Assembly: GCA_019912395.1 (NCBI GenBank)
Contig: JAIOIH010000045.1
Coordinates: forward strand, 1-64,000
Length of the DNA stretch: 64,000 nt
DNA from: Flavobacteriales bacterium
GTDB taxonomy: Bacteria; Bacteroidota; Bacteroidia; Flavobacteriales_F; PHOS-HE28
Direction: 5' to 3'
Made by a program: the position numbers and the translations under genes. The first letter of the stretch is position 1, and each line of letters starts with the position of its first letter. Shown here one piece after another: positions 1-8,211 of the stretch. The notes under the pieces are model-generated. The model made no database searches and was not told the origin of the DNA. It worked only from the letters and a program-made list of their open reading frames with translations.

Positions 1-3000
1 GTTGCGGATGAAGGTCTGGTCATATCCCTCCTGGGTGTTGATCAGGCGGAACTGGTACTCCGTGGCACCCACCACCGGATGGGCATAGATGAAGCTGTTG
101 TTGGTGTTGAAGGCCCGGGTCTCGTCGCAGGAGTGCCCGTATGTCGGCGCTTGGATCAGTTCGGTGCAGGGCACCACTTGCGGGAGTCCCAGGCCCATCT
201 CACAACCCGTTCCGAAGTGTGCCGAGGCCATGGGGCCGTCGCGGTCGGTGCGCACCCGGGCGAAGTACTTCACGCCGGGGGTCAGCGGCACGCTCAGCAT
301 CTCGTTGAAGATGATGTAGTTGCGGTTGCGCGCAATGCGGCGGATATAGCCCGCGTCGGGATCGGAGAACTCGAACTGGTACTTCGTTGCACCGGTCACC
401 TTGTTGCAGTACACCTTGTTCAGCAGGTTGTTGTTCATGATGCCGCACTCGGAGGGCGCGATGCTGGCTGGTCCCTCGGGCAGGCAGAAGGCGTGGGTGC
501 TGCCATAGCCCGGATACGCCGGCGGGACGGAGGGCGAGGTATAGCCCGTAGCGAAATCATCGCCCAGCAGCACATTGCCATTGAGGGTGCGCAACTGCCA
601 ATTGCCCACACCGCTAAGACCGTCGCCGAAGCTGTCGTAGAGTCGGAACTTGTAGCAGGCATCAACGGGTGCAATGCCAATGCAGACCGTCTCCGTGACC
701 AAGGTGTTGTTCTGCCCGATGTAGGGACCACCATAGGTAAGGGAAATATCGTTCGCGTCAAGCAGCTCCCACGAGATCTGGTCGCCATGGTCATCAGCGT
801 TGATGGCCACCACAAAGGCATTTCCCGGGCAGGCCAAGGTGGTTACTGCGATGGTGTTGGAGTTGCTGGAACTGCAACTGATGTTCTCAGCACGGACGCG
901 GTAGTAGTAGGTGGTGCTGGCGTTAAGTCCTGTCACTGATTGCGAGGTGCCGCCCACGGCCAGGTTCCCATAGCCCGGTAGGAAGTGCGGATCGATGGTG
1001 TCGAAATCGTGTGAACCCAGGAAGCTTACATCGTCCTGCGCATAAACGTCCCACTCACCGTCCAATGTGGGGAAGCCGGTAGGCGGATTGGCCGTTACGC
1101 CACCGGTAACGTCCGGGCGCCTTACCAGGGTCTTGTTGGCCGTGGATCGTCCGCCGCTGCCGGTCCATGCGGAGCCGGGGTCGTGGCCGATGGTGCCGAT
1201 GATGTCCAAAGTGTCACCAGTGGTGGTGTTCAAGAGCAACAAGGCATCGTCACCATTGAAATTGCAGATGCTGGTGGTCGTTACGGATCCTCCATAGGCA
1301 ACTGCTGAGGAGTTCGCATACACAATGGTTCCACCGTTCGCCAACGTGCCGGAGAGTGCCTCCGTGCTGTTGGCGGATGTGCCGCCATTGTTGAAGAGGT
1401 GCAGGCTATAGTTCGAGAGGTCCACGGATGCCCCGGTGCCGTTGTACAGTTCGATGTACTTGTTGTTCCCGCCTCCTTCCACATACTCGGAGATGAACAG
1501 TTCACTGGCCGTTACGGGCGTGCCGAAAGTGGGCGAGGTGCTTACGTCCAAACGATACCCTGTGGCGCTGGCGGTTGTATTCCAGGTCGCGGTGAAGTCG
1601 TTCATGTTCACGGTTACCGGTACGGTGGCCACGGGTGCGGCGATGGGGTCCGTCTCAAAGCTGTCCTCCGCGCCGTAGGTCGTTCCTCCGCCGTTCGTAC
1701 CGTAGGCCACATAGTAGTAGATGGTGCAGGGGGCGAGCCCTGTGAGCGTGCTGGAGTAGTTGCCGCCGGAGAGGTTCGTGCTGGGCACTTGGGTACCCGT
1801 GCCTGGCGTGAAACCGTTCGTGGTGCTGTACTCGATCCCATAATCCGTAAAGGCGGAGCAACCCTGGTCGGTGACGCTGCCGCCAACCTCGGCCTGGTCC
1901 ATGCCTACACTGAGGGTGCCGCCGGTGGCCATGGTGGCCGGTGTATTGATCCCACTGCCGGTTGCGGCCACGGTGATGTCCGCCGCTCCACCGCCGCCCA
2001 CGGTGATGTCACCGTCATAGGCCTGCACGTTCGTCGGGGTGAACTTCACCCAGATGTCCTGCGAGAAGGTACCGCCGGGCTGTGGAATGCTCAAGGTCGT
2101 TGTGTACGCCCCCAGTTCCGTGGTGGAGAAGGTGAAACCGCTCAGTGCGGCCACCGTAACGTCCGCCGTGGTGAGGTTGGTGCCGTCCAGCGTGAAGCTG
2201 AAAGGGCCCCCGTCCGCGTTCAGGCAGATGTCGCCGAAGTCCGCCAAGGTACCTGCGGTGAGGAAGGGACTGATGCCCACCGTGGTGGTCACCATGATCT
2301 CGTTGCTGTTGGCTGTTGCCGGGCATCCGCCACCGGTGGCCCGCACGCGGTAGTAGTAGTCCGTGGAAGGATTCAACCCGGTGACACTATGGGACGTCAC
2401 ATTACCCAGTATGAAGGGAGAGCCGCTCACCATCACCTCACCCGTTCCGCTATACGCATGCGCACCCAGATGGCTCACATCGTCGGTGCTAAAAGGTGAC
2501 CATTCGCTGTCCAAGCTCGGAAATCCGGTGGCGGGGTTTGTTGTGATGCCGCCGGTCACGGATGCATCCCTTACAAGTGTTCCGTTGGCTGTGGTGCGTC
2601 CTCCTGTCCCATCCCAGGAACTACCGGGGTCATGACCGATGGTCCCGATGATGTCCAATGTGTCACCAGTGGAGTTGTTCAATAGCAGAATGGCATCGTC
2701 GCCATTGAAATTGCAGGCAGCCGAATTGGTCGCCCCGGCATAGAGTGATGCACTTGAATTCTTGAGTACCAGTACATCGTCATCCGCCAAGGTGCCGGAA
2801 AGGACATCCGTGCTGGTTGCCGAGGTGGCTCCGTTGGAGAAGAGCTGAACGGTATAGTTCGTTAGGTCCACGGAAGCCCCTGTGCCATTGTAGATCTCCA
2901 AGTACTTTTCACTGCCCGTTCCTTCCACATATTCGGAAAAGAACAGTTCGCTTGCGGGAACGGGGCCTACCGTGTAAACGTCCAGTTCATACCCGGTGGC

Positions 3001-4179
3001 ACCAGCGCTGGCGTTCCATGTGGCCGTGAAGTCGTTGCTGTTGATCACGGTGGGTGTGGTGGCCACCGGCACGGCCAATGCATCATTGTCCGTTACCGTG
3101 AGGGTGTACGTGTCGTTCCCCCCGATGAAGGCGGTTCCTTGCCCACCGGATATGCCGGTGATGGTGAAGATGACATCCTCATCACCGTCGCAGATCGCAT
3201 TGTCGTCAATGGTCACCGTCATGTTCTCATCCGCGCTGCTGCCACCGGGGAAGTTCACCGGTGTGGTGAAGCTGGTGATGCGGCCGTTCGGATCGGTGGC
3301 GCTGATGGTCACGCTGGTGGCATTGACCGCGTCCGGATTGGTAATGGTAAGTGCAAGGTCAAAGGGTGCGCTCCCCTCGGCCGCCGAACTGGCCGTGCTG
3401 GCGAATTCCACCGAGGTGTTGGCCCCGCCTGCGCCATGGCCCGTCACGCTGATGTCGTCCAAGGCGAATTCATCACGACTGCCACCACCGCTCACATCGT
3501 CACTTTCCCAGCGGAGGTAGATGTAATCGTTGTTCGCCACGCTAAGGCTCAGGGTGGTGTTGCGGTCGTTCCGGGTCCACGCGGGTGAACCGTCCGCTGT
3601 TTCCGGGCTGGTGAGGTCCAATGCGCCCACCGGGGTATAGGATACATCATCGAGGCTCCACGAGAAGTTGAGGCTGTTGGCGCGTCCTTGGTCATTGTAC
3701 ACCCAAGCCTCATAGGCCACATCCAAGCTGGTCAACGTGCCTCCAGTGGTGTTCTGCACGCGCAACGTGATGGTGCCGGGCGTCCAATCGCCGCCAGTCC
3801 CTTGTACACCCAGTGCATAGTCACTGGTAGCCACCTCGAAGGCGTAGAAGCCACCGCCGGTCACACCGCCGCTGGAACTTCCCCTGGCAAAGTCACCACT
3901 GGTATTGGTCCCGCCGAAAGCGGATGCACCGTCGGACATGCCGGTGGATGCCCATGCATTGGAGTTCAGTTGTCCGCTGGCGGGTGAGGGCGCAAAGCCA
4001 CTGCCGGTGAACACACCGTTGTTCACCCCGGCCAGGGTAGCATCGAAGGTGACCGTGTAGGCGGTGTTGAGCGCCGCCACGTCCAATTGTGCCAGTGCCG
4101 GCCTCGGCAGCAAGGCGAAAAGCGCGATCAATGCGCCTACCGTCCGGATCAGGGTTCGGATCGTAATGGGCTTTTTCAT
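1..4179 (-). CDS. Large secreted multidomain protein with two lamin-tail domains (3' end off the window)
   Basis: Starts at an ATG at 4177-4179 and runs open for 1393 codons off the left edge, so its C terminus (probably a T9SS sorting domain) is not visible. A signal peptide (MKKPITIRTLIRTVGALIAL, ending near residue 31) is followed by a jelly-roll region to about 240, a Calx-beta-like stretch (about 250-365), a first lamin-tail domain (ELFFSEYVEGTGSEKYLEIY, from about 407), a fibronectin III-like segment, an Ig-like choice-of-anchor D type segment (about 625-745), a second lamin-tail domain (ELFISEYVEGGGNNKYIELY, from about 891), then more fibronectin III-like sequence. The two lamin-tail modules are similar at DNA level, indicating internal duplication. 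Family knowledge: lamin-tail domains occur in bacterial surface proteins, sometimes with nucleases or phosphatases; no catalytic domain is seen here. Likely an exported surface protein of unknown function. Confidence 0.85.
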   Translation of the reverse strand, partial: MKKPITIRTLIRTVGALIALFALLPRPALAQLDVAALNTAYTVTFDATLAGVNNGVFTGSGFAPSPASGQLNSNAWASTGMSDGASAFGGTNTSGDFARGSSSGGVTGGGFYAFEVATSDYALGVQGTGGDWTPGTITLRVQNTTGGTLTSLDVAYEAWVYNDQGRANSLNFSWSLDDVSYTPVGALDLTSPETADGSPAWTRNDRNTTLSLSVANNDYIYLRWESDDVSGGGSRDEFALDDISVTGHGAGGANTSVEFASTASSAAEGSAPFDLALTITNPDAVNATSVTISATDPNGRITSFTTPVNFPGGSSADENMTVTIDDNAICDGDEDVIFTITGISGGQGTAFIGGNDTYTLTVTDNDALAVPVATTPTVINSNDFTATWNASAGATGYELDVYTVGPVPASELFFSEYVEGTGSEKYLEIYNGTGASVDLTNYTVQLFSNGATSATSTDVLSGTLADDDVLVLKNSSASLYAGATNSAACNFNGDDAILLLNNSTGDTLDIIGTIGHDPGSSWDGTGGRTTANGTLVRDASVTGGITTNPATGFPSLDSEWSPFSTDDVSHLGAHAYSGTGEVMVSGSPFILGNVTSHSVTGLNPSTDYYYRVRATGGGCPATANSNEIMVTTTVGISPFLTAGTLADFGDICLNADGGPFSFTLDGTNLTTADVTVAALSGFTFSTTELGAYTTTLSIPQPGGTFSQDIWVKFTPTNVQAYDGDITVGGGGAADITVAATGSGINTPATMATGGTLSVGMDQAEVGGSVTDQGCSAFTDYGIEYSTTNGFTPGTGTQVPSTNLSGGNYSSTLTGLAPCTIYYYVAYGTNGGGTTYGAEDSFETDPIAAPVATVPVTVNMNDFTATWNTTASATGYRLDVSTSPTFGTPVTASELFISEYVEGGGNNKYIELYNGTGASVDLSNYSLHLFNNGGTSANSTEALSGTLANGGTIVYANSSAVAYGGSVTTTSICNFNGDDALLLLNTTTGDTLDIIGTIGHDPGSAWTGSGGRSTANKTLVRRPDVTGGVTANPPTGFPTLDGEWDVYAQDDVSFLGSHDFDTIDPHFLPGYGNLAVGGTSQSVTGLNASTTYYYRVRAENISCSSSNSNTIAVTTLACPGNAFVVAINADDHGDQISWELLDANDISLTYGGPYIGQNNTLVTETVCIGIAPVDACYKFRLYDSFGDGLSGVGNWQLRTLNGNVLLGDDFATGYTSPSVPPAYPGYGSTHAFCLPEGPASIAPSECGIMNNNLLNKVYCNKVTGATKYQFEFSDPDAGYIRRIARNRNYIIFNEMLSVPLTPGVKYFARVRTDRDGPMASAHFGTGCEMGLGLPQVVPCTELIQAPTYGHSCDETRAFNTNNSFIYAHPVVGATEYQFRLINTQEGYDQTFIRN

Positions 4180-4490
4180 GGTGTGGGGGTTGGGTTGGTT
4201 GTTCAGGGGAAAACATGGGCCCGCTGTGGAAACGGTTCACCAAAGCAGCATGGGGCAGCACGCATGCACCACGCTCACACGAAGGTATTGGATCGTGGGT
4301 AACATGCAATGGGGCAGCGGGAAAAATCACGGATCGTTGATCATTTGTACCCGTTCCAAAAATCCATGGTGCTCTTTGGCCTCCTGTTCACCCTTGGTTT
4401 GAACGGTTTGCTCCCGATGAATTCCGTCAAGGTCCGGGTCCCTTGCCTTCGTTGAGCACGGTGTACCGACCTGCGGCATGCACCATGGAA
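4180..4490. other. Intergenic region
   Basis: No convincing coding sequence. It holds a possible promoter (4280-4287) for the leftward gene starting at 4179; the hairpin terminator of the next leftward gene follows at 4491-4515. A/T-rich patches near 4320-4370 show no further recognisable motif. Confidence 0.5.
4280..4287 (-). promoter_or_regulatory. Putative -7 element (TACCTTCG)
   Basis: On the minus strand this matches TAnnTTYG, the recurring -7-like element of this window, about 100 bases before the ATG at 4179. No clear -33 TTG at the expected distance, so tentative. Confidence 0.3.
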
Positions 4491-4515
4491 AAGGGGCCCC
4501 CACCGGAGGCCCCTT
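4491..4515 (-). terminator. Intrinsic terminator-like hairpin after the 4537-6501 gene
   Basis: Perfect 8-bp arms AAGGGGCC (4491-4498) and GGCCCCTT (4508-4515) with a 9-base loop, 21 bases past the stop codon of the minus-strand gene. On that strand the second arm ends in a short T run. Confidence 0.65.
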
Positions 4516-4536
4516 CCCTGTGTTCTTCTGTGCTAC

Positions 4537-6501
4537 TTACGGCTTCACGAAGCGGGTGTGGGCCCGGGTATTGCCCTCTTCGTCGGTGATCACCACGTTG
4601 TAGCTGCCCGGTGCAAGCTCGGAGATGTTCAACCGTGATGTCATCTTGTGCTCCAGGGCAAGGTGGCCCACCATGTCATATACTTTCACGTAGGCCGGTT
4701 TGCCGTCCGCTGTGTTGATGAAGAGTTCCGTGCTGGCGGGGTTGGGGTACACGGACAGTGGAAGCGGAGCATCGATCTCCGCAACGGCGCTGCCGAAGTC
4801 GGTGCCGACGCACACATTGAACGCGGTGGTTTGGCCCGGAGTGGACGTGTAGGTATATACCTGCAAGTAATAGGTGGTTCCAACCGTCAATCCGCCGATG
4901 TTCAGTGTTTGGGGATCGCTGCAGCTGTTGGGCACCAAGGTGAGGCTGCCGCAATCGCCGCTCCAGAGGGCCATGTACATGTCCACTACGGAGCCGGTGA
5001 TGTCAATGAGGCTGATGCGATGCAGCGTGTCCGTGGCGGTAAAGCTGAACCAGACATCATCATCGGCGGTGCCAGAGCAGGTGCTGGTGACATTGGACGG
5101 TGTGGCGCTGGCCACCGTGCCGGCCGTAACCGCGCTGCAACTGTAGTTCGGGTTCACGGTGAGGCCGAAAGCACCGTGGCACTCATCATTGGCCGGAGGG
5201 GGAGGGGGCGTGCCGATGCAGACGTTGAACGTGGTGTTCTGCCCCGGAATGGACGTATAGGTATAGACCTGCAGGTAGTAGGTGGTGCCCACCATCAGTC
5301 CTCCTACCAGTTTATTATTGGGGTCACTACAGCTATTGGGCACCAAGGTGAGGCTGCCGCAATCGCCGGTCCAGAGCGCCATGAACATGTCCGTGGCGGA
5401 GCCGGTGATGTTGGATAGGCTCATATGGTGCGCCGTGTCGGTAGCGGTAAAGGAGAACCAGACATCATCGTCGGCGGTGCCGCCGCAGGTGCTGGTGATA
5501 TTGGAGGCCGTGGCACCAGCGACCGTGCCTGCGGTAACGGCAGCACATCCATAGTCGGGGTTCACGGTAAGGGCGATCGCACCGCTGCATTCATCATTGG
5601 TGATGCCGGTGGTGAACGGAAATCCATTGCTCCAGTTGCTGAACGTCCCGTCGCCGCAATCCGACCTCACCCATGCGGTGTAGGGCGTTCCACTGGCCAA
5701 TCCCGTGATCGAAAGGTTGGTCCCGTCCCCGGAGGCGATCTCGTTGGTGCCGTTCGGGATAGCACTGGTGGTCACGGCCCATTCATATCCGGCGCTTCCA
5801 TTGTCCATCCAACTGATGGTCCCACCATCGGTGGTGATGCTGGTGACCTCCAGATTTTCCGGAGCGACACAGGAGGCGCGTTCAATAACGATGTTATCAA
5901 GCGCCCACCACCAATCCCAGCCCGCGTTGAACTGGAAGCGTACTTGGGCCATGGAGGATCCCCCGGTGGCCGTTGTAATGTTAATGTTCGTGGAAACGGC
6001 GGGGTTGGGATAGCCCACGTCGGTGGCCGTGTAGTAGGCGACCTCGACCCAGGACGTCCCGTTGTACACCTCCACCCGGGCGAAGGAGGCCAACCGGGCT
6101 CGGAATTGATGGGAGAAGGTCAGGATGTAGTTGCCGGAGGCGGAGGCATCGAAGGCGGGCGAAACAAGATAACTGTTCACGGAGATCCCGCTGCCACCGC
6201 ATTCATCACTGTCCAGGAAGACGAAGTCCGAATCGAAGCCGGCACCGGACGGAAGCGCCCCGCCAAAATCCTGGCTGAAGGTGTTCGGGGTGAGCCCGCC
6301 GGGCGCATAGGTCCACGAACAATCACTGGCCGTGTCCGCTACGGTGAAGCCCGTTGTGCTTGCACCGCCGGTGAAATCCTCACTGAGCACCACTTGGGCC
6401 TGGGCTGCTCCCGCGAATGCAGTTGCAATGACGACCAAGGCTGCTTGCCAGGGGATGCGGAAAGGTGTTGAACTGTTTCCGAGTGAATCGTTTTTCTTCA
6501 T
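4537..6501 (-). CDS. T9SS-sorted secreted protein with MAM/adhesin-like, fibronectin III and two repeat domains
   Basis: 654 residues from an ATG at 6499-6501; this start gives a good signal peptide (MKKNDSL..., hydrophobic core ending AGAAQAQ). Order: a jelly-roll of the MAM/cleaved-adhesin type (about 40-205, with NSYLVSPAFDASASG and WWWALDNIVIE); a fibronectin III domain (about 208-300); two tandem repeats of about 130 residues, each starting NDEC and containing DDDVWFSFTATDT and GTTYYLQVYTYTS, resembling bacterial pre-peptidase C-terminal domains; then a T9SS type A sorting domain (PLPLSVYPNPASTELFINTA to the C terminus). The product should be exported through the Sec and type IX systems and attached to the cell surface or released. 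No catalytic motif is seen; adhesion or matrix binding is inference. A hairpin terminator follows. Confidence 0.88.
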   Translation of the reverse strand: MKKNDSLGNSSTPFRIPWQAALVVIATAFAGAAQAQVVLSEDFTGGASTTGFTVADTASDCSWTYAPGGLTPNTFSQDFGGALPSGAGFDSDFVFLDSDECGGSGISVNSYLVSPAFDASASGNYILTFSHQFRARLASFARVEVYNGTSWVEVAYYTATDVGYPNPAVSTNINITTATGGSSMAQVRFQFNAGWDWWWALDNIVIERASCVAPENLEVTSITTDGGTISWMDNGSAGYEWAVTTSAIPNGTNEIASGDGTNLSITGLASGTPYTAWVRSDCGDGTFSNWSNGFPFTTGITNDECSGAIALTVNPDYGCAAVTAGTVAGATASNITSTCGGTADDDVWFSFTATDTAHHMSLSNITGSATDMFMALWTGDCGSLTLVPNSCSDPNNKLVGGLMVGTTYYLQVYTYTSIPGQNTTFNVCIGTPPPPPANDECHGAFGLTVNPNYSCSAVTAGTVASATPSNVTSTCSGTADDDVWFSFTATDTLHRISLIDITGSVVDMYMALWSGDCGSLTLVPNSCSDPQTLNIGGLTVGTTYYLQVYTYTSTPGQTTAFNVCVGTDFGSAVAEIDAPLPLSVYPNPASTELFINTADGKPAYVKVYDMVGHLALEHKMTSRLNISELAPGSYNVVITDEEGNTRAHTRFVKP

Positions 6502-6794
6502 GGTTACAGGGGTTTGTGTGTTGGAGGGTGTTACGCTGCATGGATCGGATCGCCAAGGAGCCCGTACCTGAAGACCAATGAGGCAGGTCCTTCGATGGTG
6601 GGTGCCGGGGTACCGGTGCCTGATCAATACGCGGGTACAAGGTACTGATGATGCAAGGGCCTGGCAGTTGGGAGCACAAAGAATGTGGCGGACCGCAAGG
6701 CAAGGTCACGATCGATCGTGCAAAACTGGATCGGCATTGTGCGCGTCCGTGCGTTGCTGCCGCCCACATTTGGCAAGTCCTCCATCCCCGGCAC

Positions 6795-8126
6795 ATGAAG
6801 AAGAAAGACCGCAAGATCTTCGTCCTGGACACCTCGGTGATCCTCTATGACCATTCGGCCATAGAAAGCTTCCAAGAGCATGACGTGGCCATCCCCATTC
6901 AAGTGCTGGAGGAACTGGATACCTTCAAGAAAGGGAACGGTACCATCAACTTCGAGGCGCGCGAGTTCATCCGGCACTTGGACGGGCTCGTGCAGCACGA
7001 CCTGCTTACGGAATGGGTCCCCCTCAACGGATCCACCAAAGGCCAGTTCAAGGTGGTGGCCAAGCACGACCTCAATGGCGTGGACGCCACCAAGGTCTTT
7101 CAGGACGGGAAGAACGACCATCAGATCCTCAACGCCGCGCTTACGCTGCAACGCCAGAACAAGGACCGCAAGGTGATATTGGTGAGCAAGGACATCGCCC
7201 TGCGTCTGAAGGCCAAGAGCCTGAACATCGTGTCCGAGGACTTCCTCACCGGGAAGGTCCGCGATCTGGGGCGGAACCTGTTCACGGGGCTCACCGTGGA
7301 GGAGCACATGGACGAGAACGCCATCGAGGAACTCTTCATCCATGGTGTCGTTCCGCTGGAACAGTTCGGGCCGGAACCCCAGGGCAATCATTTCTTCATC
7401 CTGAAGAACGGCAAGAAGAAAGTCCTGGCGAAGTACGACCCCCGCACCCGCATGGTGGCACGCGTGGAAAAGCGGGCGGTGTTCGGCATCACCCCCAAGA
7501 ACGCGGAGCAGACCTTGGCCATCAGTGCATTGATGGACCCGGAGATCAAGCTTGTCACCATGCAGGGAGCGGCCGGTACGGGCAAGACCCTGTTGGCCTT
7601 GGCTTGCGCGCTGGAGCAGCGGCGCGACTATCGGCAGATCTTCATCACCCGGCCGGTGGTGCCCCTGAGCAACAAGGACATCGGATACCTGCCAGGGGAT
7701 ATCCAGAGCAAGATGGATCCGTACATGCAGCCGATATGGGACAATCTGAAATTGATCCGGGGCAACTTCGAGAAGAACGACAACACGTTGAAGCGGATCG
7801 ACGAGATGGTGGAGAACGAAAAGATCACCGTGGCCCCGCTGGCCTACATCCGCGGGCGCAGCCTCAGCAACATCTTCTTCATCGTGGACGAGGCCCAGAA
7901 CCTGACCCCTCTCGAGGTGAAGACCGTGATCAGCCGCGCGGGTGAAGGCACCAAGATCGTCTTCACCGGCGATGTACACCAGATCGATACGCCTTACCTG
8001 GATTCTGAAAGCAACGGACTCAGCTACCTCATCGACAAGGCCAAGGGCGATCCGCTGTTCGCGCACATTACCCTGGAAAAAGGAGAACGGAGCGCATTGG
8101 CGAACTTGGCCAACGACCGGCTTTAG
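6795..8126 (+). CDS. PIN domain-PhoH family ATPase
   Basis: 443 residues from ATG 6795 (MKKKDRKIFVLDTSVILYD). The in-frame region upstream to 6648 looks non-coding, so this start is preferred. An N-terminal PIN domain begins with an acidic residue at D12 (VLDTSVILYD) and covers about 1-150. The C-terminal PhoH-type P-loop ATPase has Walker A GAAGTGKT (from G258) and Walker B IFFIVDEAQNL (about 361-370). This is the PhoH2/YlaK-type architecture, a putative ATP-driven RNA-processing ribonuclease/helicase in the cytoplasm; in some bacteria PhoH2 proteins unwind and cleave RNA. Here it is monocistronic, with convergent neighbours sharing the terminator at 8152-8185. The domain call is firm; the substrate is unknown. 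Confidence 0.92.
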   Translation: MKKKDRKIFVLDTSVILYDHSAIESFQEHDVAIPIQVLEELDTFKKGNGTINFEAREFIRHLDGLVQHDLLTEWVPLNGSTKGQFKVVAKHDLNGVDATKVFQDGKNDHQILNAALTLQRQNKDRKVILVSKDIALRLKAKSLNIVSEDFLTGKVRDLGRNLFTGLTVEEHMDENAIEELFIHGVVPLEQFGPEPQGNHFFILKNGKKKVLAKYDPRTRMVARVEKRAVFGITPKNAEQTLAISALMDPEIKLVTMQGAAGTGKTLLALACALEQRRDYRQIFITRPVVPLSNKDIGYLPGDIQSKMDPYMQPIWDNLKLIRGNFEKNDNTLKRIDEMVENEKITVAPLAYIRGRSLSNIFFIVDEAQNLTPLEVKTVISRAGEGTKIVFTGDVHQIDTPYLDSESNGLSYLIDKAKGDPLFAHITLEKGERSALANLANDRL

Positions 8127-8151
8127 CGCGAGTGCTGCCGCCTTGAACGGC

Positions 8152-8185
8152 GAAGGGGCCGGGTCCTCGGTGGACCGGCCCCTTC
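8152..8185. terminator. Bidirectional intrinsic terminator
   Basis: Perfect 11-bp stem GAAGGGGCCGG / CCGGCCCCTTC with a 12-base loop, lying between the convergent PhoH gene (stop 8126) and the protease gene (stop 8212). It can serve both strands. Confidence 0.75.
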
Positions 8186-8211
8186 TTCATGAGGGATGTG
8201 GATCGCGCCGC

